NCBI GenBank assembly: GCA_022393335.1
Contig: JAJEKB010021076.1
Location: forward strand, 850,379 to 914,378
From: Macrotrachela quadricornifera
Taxonomy: Eukaryota > Rotifera > Eurotatoria > Philodinida > Philodinidae
Direction of reading: 5' to 3'
DNA: 64,000 nt
A program made the position numbers and the translations under genes. Below the pieces are notes generated by a model. The model made no database searches. It was not told where the DNA came from and saw only the letters and a program-made list of their open reading frames with translations. This document shows positions 59,011 through 64,000 of this stretch, one piece after another (the stretch's first letter is position 1; each line of letters starts with the position of its first letter).

Positions 59011-59726
59011 AAAATCAATAGGAGGAAAACCAATTGACCCTCACAGTAAATGATCACTAAGACGAAGGAATAGAATGACAAACAACTATTGAAACAGACA
59101 AATTTAGTTTTTAAAAAAACTTTTAGAATTTGATTATATCTTTGCAAAAATATCTTTCATAGGTAAAGGTCATTAAAAAAAGTACAAAAACATAGAAAAG
59201 CATATAAAAAAATTGATAAGACGAAATTTCAATTGATTATAGACCTATTCAAATCATTTATTGACTGATCCATTATTATGTATGACATGAAAAAAACATC
59301 CATTAAATAATTCAGTCTAATGAAAACACTTATAATCAAATAAGAAAGAAAAAAAAAACAATGTTTCTCTATACTATTGATGTACACACAAACAATCGAC
59401 ACTATTACATTAAAATGGGTTATAAAGGAGAAAAACGACAAGCAAATATGATCAAGAAAGTAATAAAGTGTCATAATAATAGGATATTCGAATGAAAAAA
59501 TTTTTCTTTTTTCTTTTTCTTTATTAAACTATTGAAATCTACAGTTGATGTTTAATCGAGAATTATTTATTGTATCCTCAAAATAGCATTATATTAACCA
59601 AAATCGAATACTTTTCAGTTCCATCATTCTTTCTTTATTATTGTAATGCAAATCTGTATTTTCTTGTTCATTATGAACTTTGCTACAAACATTCAATTAC
59701 AGATCGCATTAAAAAAAAATTTGTTG

Positions 59727-59852
59727 TGACGAGTATCAATTTAATCGGAGGTCATAGGTCTCCTGATTCGTCTTGCAACGATCAGAGAGACCGAGTTGTG
59801 TTGCTTCAGGCTCAAGACAAGAGTTGACCTCCGATCGCGGCTCGTCATACTC
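59727..59852 (+). ncRNA. Candidate structured RNA or short palindromic element
   Basis: Nested complementary segments could form a branched fold: GACGAG with CTCGTC at the base, ATCGGAGGTCA with TGACCTCCGAT (11 bp) next, and GGTCTC with GAGACC inside. A T-rich tract (CCTTTTTTTC) follows at about 59855, as after pol III genes, but no A/B boxes are clear. It matches no RNA family I know. A degraded transposon end is an equal alternative. Confidence 0.3.
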
Positions 59853-61369
59853 ATTCCTTTTTTTCTTTCTCTTATTCTGTTTATTGGTTGATGTTGTGCA
59901 AGAACATTATTATCATATTTCAACTAATAAAACAGAGCAAGATAAAGAACTTCATGAATCATCATATAGAATTTTATCAAATGAATGTAATGTCGCTGAC
60001 ATATATATTCGTCCGATCGTTTAAATATGATCAATATTAAAATAGATTTCAATCGAGTTTTTCATCAATGAAAATATCTATGGGAATTTGATTACATTAA
60101 TTTAGCTTTGTTTTATAAACATGTTAACTTTTAAATCGAAATATATGAATTCTATCTGACACAATTGTCGATTATTCCAAATCTCTTATATTATCAGTCA
60201 AATTCAACATAAAGACGAATTTTCAAAATAAATCGATTATACTTTATCTATATAAATCAATGAAAATTTTTGTACAAAATATATTATCTACTGTCATTTG
60301 TTAAAATCTTCTAATACATATTCGATTACATATAGTTGATTAGATAGAATCACGGATATAAATGACTTACATTTATGATGAATAAAACTAACACATTATA
60401 CTTTATTCAGTTTAAAATATATAATTGATCATATTGAAGAATTCCGATCTTTCTCACAGTCAATGAATATTTAACACTTTTGATTAATGTAACCAGATTT
60501 TTACTAGAATGATATCGGTAGACTGATTTTTATCTCTAACCGAGTCTTCACTAATATGTCTCAATCTATTCGTACTCTTAATAACATGTGAATGGGATGT
60601 CATTAGAAGTCACACATGTGAACCCAGTTTTATTTTAAACTGCGTATAAACGTAAATAAATGTTTCATCAGGAACACGTTTATTACGTTTCAATTGAAGA
60701 AATATTTACACACGGAATTGTATAAGAAGATTTTTTCATAAGTAAAATGAGTAGAAAGAATATGAAAACATAAATTTTATAGAAATTATGGTAATAAAAC
60801 ATTCTTTTAAATCAATAAAATAAAATAACATAGAAATGATTTGTTGTTGATTATTCTCCTTCGACATATACATAGAATCCAAACATACATTTAATACTTC
60901 AACATTATAATGAAAGTATTTGTCAACGAACAAAGAAAAACATTATTTATCTTTATTAATGTACATCCAAACAATCGAAACAGTTACATTATTATCAACG
61001 GTACAAGACAACATAAACAAGTTATATGGATAAGAAAGTAAATCAATATCACATATACAAATGAAAGATCTTTATTATTTTATAGAAAGTCAAATGGTAT
61101 ATGAAGCCTTCTTCATCGATTCAGCCCATCGAAGTAAACTATTTTTAGTTTTTGTCATAAATAGTCTTTTATATAAATCTAACGAAGATCTATTCATAAA
61201 AGAATACTAAACTGCATAATCATTCACTTCCAAATCGATATATCATTGATGATCAATATATAATTTATCTTCTTTTCATGGCAGTACTGAAGCTTAGACA
61301 GATACCATGATTTTTATGATATTAAATTAGTATTGGATGTTTTATTTATAGAGAATAACGACTCCATCA
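59853..61369. other. Intergenic, nothing seen
   Basis: AT-rich DNA without supported genes. The last few hundred bases should hold the promoter of the NHL gene. Confidence 0.45.
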
Positions 61370-62922
61370 ATGATTCAAGTGGAAACAGATAAAGGTGTGA
61401 CAACGGAAAATTTACGTTTCATACGACCTATACATTCCGAACAGCGATTACGGACGGATTTCATCACAGAAAATCGGGTGTCCGGAAGGGATAAGCCGAA
61501 ACGTAGTTTAACGATGATAAATCCATCAAAATCTAGTCCAAGGTTTGGATTATTTTACATATAATAAGGGTTCTTATCATATTCATTTTCATTTTGTTTA
61601 GTAATAGAACAATAATAATAAGATCATTATTAATCATTCTGGCCTCTCTCATTGGAGCATGTCTAGTAGCTTTAATTATTGTTTTACCAATTATTTTGAC
61701 CAATACTGATTCGACATTATCATCAACAACGTCAACATCAATAACGAGTATGTTAACAAATAAATAGAGAGGTTACATCGAAAAGATTTTCTTAATTAAC
61801 GAGTTTTCGTATATGATATCTGTCAGCGAGAATTTATCAAATCTGAAATATATTTTAATGTAGTCAAAAAAGATCTTTAGAAATAATTTGTTATTTTTAG
61901 CTACAATTTTATCACTGAGATGGAATTCAACAGGTGAAGTAATAGCCGGTGTGACAAGTACAAGTGGTATAGCATCAAATCAACTCAGCAATCCTCTCGA
62001 TTTGTATGTGGATTCATCGAATTCACTTTATATTGCTGATTGGTTCAATAATCGAATTCAAAAATATTTATCAGGTGCATCAACCGGTACAACAGTGGCT
62101 GGTCAATCAAATGGAGCAACGGGCACAAATTCGAGTTATCTCAAAACTCCTGGTTTTATTCTTTGTGATTCGAACGGCAATCTCTATGTATCGGAATCCG
62201 GAAATAATCGTATTCAATTTTGGGCTAGTGGTGCCACAACAGGGACGACCGTTGCCGGAACAGGTAAACAGATGAGCGATATTTGATCTCCGCAGATTCC
62301 TATTCCATGATAATGATCAATGAATATATTTATAGGTACGGCCGGTAATGGAAATAATCAGTTTTATAATCCGTTTGGTATGGCACGCGATACCAGTTCA
62401 GGTACATTGTATATAGCAGATTATGCCAATCATCGTGTGATGAGTTATACATCGGGTGCTTCATCGGGAACAATTGTGGCTGGTGGTCAAGGAGCAGGAT
62501 TTAATACAAATCAACTGAATTATCCTGCTGATCTTCATTTTGATTCATCATCTAACAGTCTTCTCATTTCGAATTATGGATCAAATACTATTGTTCGATG
62601 GATATTAGGAGCTAGTAGTTGGACACTTGTTGCTGGGGATATTAATGGAACAGTTGGTAGTACATCAACCTCTCTAAATGGACCAATAGGAATAACAGTT
62701 GATTATATGGGCAATTTATATGTTGCTGATTCATCAAATAGTCGAGTACAACTATTTCTTGAGGGTCAATCAAATGGTATAACTATAGCGGGTGTAACTG
62801 GTGTAACTGGTACAAATCAAACTCTTTTTAATCGTCCATTTAGTGTTGCTCTTGATAGTAATCTTAATTTATACGTATCAGATACAATTAATCAACGTGT
62901 ACTCAAATTTATACGATACTGA
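61370..62922 (+). CDS. NHL-repeat protein with one membrane span, four exons
   Basis: Exons 61370-61542, 61602-61747, 61901-62263 and 62336-62922 join in consistent phase to 422 codons. Introns of 59, 153 and 72 bp all have GT...AG ends; the first donor, GTTTGG, is weak. The product has a hydrophilic N-terminus, a membrane span in exon 2 (LLIILASLIGACLVALIIVL), a Ser/Thr-rich linker, and six NHL repeats (e.g. NPLDLYVDSSNSLYIADWFN, NGPIGITVDYMGNLYVADSS, RPFSVALDSNLNLYVSDTIN), enough for a six-bladed beta-propeller. A type II surface protein with an extracellular propeller is expected; the partner is unknown. Such proteins are common in bdelloids, from memory. Confidence 0.82.
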
Positions 62923-63031
62923 ACAATATTTTTATGCTTCGAAAACTAAACTCTTCATTAGACGAACTAATACTGAAAATAAGATTTCGATCGATTTTTT
63001 TAAATTGAGAAATGGAGAATATGTAACATAT

Positions 63032-63840
63032 TTAATTGTTTGAATCAGATCCTAGACGATGATATCCGGTTATTTTATAACCAGGAAGATGATAATCATC
63101 TGTATCAGTTGTCAATCGTTTCACTCTTGATCGACTATCACTATTTCCACTAGTACAATTATCATGATCATTCTTCTAAATGAACAAGAAAATATTTCAT
63201 TAATTATATCTTTCTTCATCTTATACCTTTTCATTGTTGGGATAGAAAACATTTTCATCTTCATTGTTATTAAATCCCTAGATGATAAAAGCTTAAATAG
63301 ATAGAATGTTTGAAAAAAAGAAACTATACAGGAGTTTTATAATGGCTTCTGTTGATTCGAACTGAATTTCTTCTCGTCTTTCCAAATACAATTTATAATC
63401 ATTAAATACGCTATTCAATCAGTCATTACAACGTAAAAAATCCACTAGAAAATAAATCACATGAAAATCAATTTAAAAAATAAATGTTCGTCTACCAGCA
63501 ACATCATCAATTGCGACTAATGATAATAGACCGATAACTCGAGCTTGTATCTATTTACAACTATCATATAAATCCTAATTCAAATAGAGATCGAAAAGGA
63601 AATCAACAGGTTACAATTCTAGATATCTATCTCTGATTCAAATCTTGTCTATTTACTGTAAAAAGTTGCCAATCGGATGTATGCTCATGAGCTGGTTCCA
63701 ATTGTGAAATAATTTGTTGAAATACATCTAAATTAATGTGTACAATATCGAGTTCACTACGAAGTTTGACTATTTTATCATCTGATAAATGTCGAATTAC
63801 AGTTGGAATATTATCATTCGATTAAAATGAGTTCAAATCA
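63032..63840 (-). pseudogene. TOM1-like (GAT domain) gene, 3' part, with stop codons
   Basis: Exon-like blocks read leftwards. 63840-63657 gives SDDKIVKLRSELDIVHINLD, then VFQQIISQLEPAHEHTSDWQ. 63574-63496 gives DLYDSC, then a TAG (63551-63553), then IQARVIGLLSLVAIDDVA. 63444-63330 gives a TGA (63419-63421), then LNSVFNDYKLYLERREEIQ. Together these follow the three helices of the GAT domain of TOM1/TOM1L proteins, which bind ubiquitin and clathrin in endosomal sorting. Two further exons (63277-63227 and 63175-63032) encode an acidic then basic tail ending in YHRLGSDSNN. The TAG and TGA sit inside conserved helices and the phase into the tail is off by one, so the gene seems decayed. The VHS domain would lie beyond the right edge. 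Confidence 0.6.
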
Positions 63841-64000
63841 AACGAATGGTTTCGATTGTAAGTAGACATAGAAGTCTTCTAAAATAATGCATAACTATGG
63901 AAGATTAGAATATTTTCTTTTCAAATTTGTTACTGGACGAGTTATCATCTTTGATGATTGGTCACAAATCGATCGAGTCTAGTTAAAACAAAAATCTGAA

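Overview
The window looks like nuclear DNA of a bdelloid rotifer (Rotaria/Adineta type). The reasons are: strongly AT-rich DNA; short spliceosomal introns (33-153 bp); a gene that joins an arginine-type ADP-ribosyltransferase to 28 kinesin-light-chain-like TPRs; a long intronless FG-GAP/VCBS protein; a membrane-anchored NHL protein; a rhodopsin-like GPCR; and a dense mix of small, mostly decayed transposons. This assignment rests on family recognition, not on any search. There is no rRNA, CRISPR array or prokaryotic operon.

Layout. 0-8 kb: the edge of an unidentified gene; an LTR retroelement 1278-3902 (minus) with recognisable LTRs, a tRNA-Gly-type primer site and a polypurine tract, but only one internal ORF, broken by a stop; two facing piggyBac transposase fragments; and an intact beta-lactamase-fold serine hydrolase with one intron. 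8-21 kb: a decayed inhibitor-of-apoptosis gene (two BIRs plus RING), a GPCR, the C-terminal remnant of an integrase-type transposon protein, a duplicated tRNA-Cys locus, and several MITEs, including a hAT-like element (8-bp target duplication) inserted between the A and B boxes of a tRNA-derived SINE. 21-27 kb: the FG-GAP protein, 1403 codons. 27-35 kb: gene-poor, with large foldback (inverted repeat) elements. 35-40.4 kb: the ADP-ribosyltransferase-TPR gene, broken by one frameshift and one nonsense codon. 40-55 kb: mostly non-coding, with a flavoprotein (PPC-decarboxylase-like) gene, more foldbacks, a 1.74-kb hAT-like element, and a detached copy of the N-terminal domain of the ADP-ribosyltransferase-TPR family. 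55-64 kb: a METTL24-like methyltransferase, further foldbacks, a four-exon NHL gene, and a TOM1-like (GAT domain) gene on the minus strand with stop codons.

The intact genes do not form a pathway. Three encode or probably encode surface or secreted proteins (serine hydrolase, FG-GAP, NHL), one is a receptor and one a membrane-anchored methyltransferase. The main structural theme is gene decay plus repeated insertion of non-autonomous elements: at least seven large foldbacks and three or four hAT-type elements. Positions of splice sites and repeat edges were read by eye and may be off by one or a few bases.
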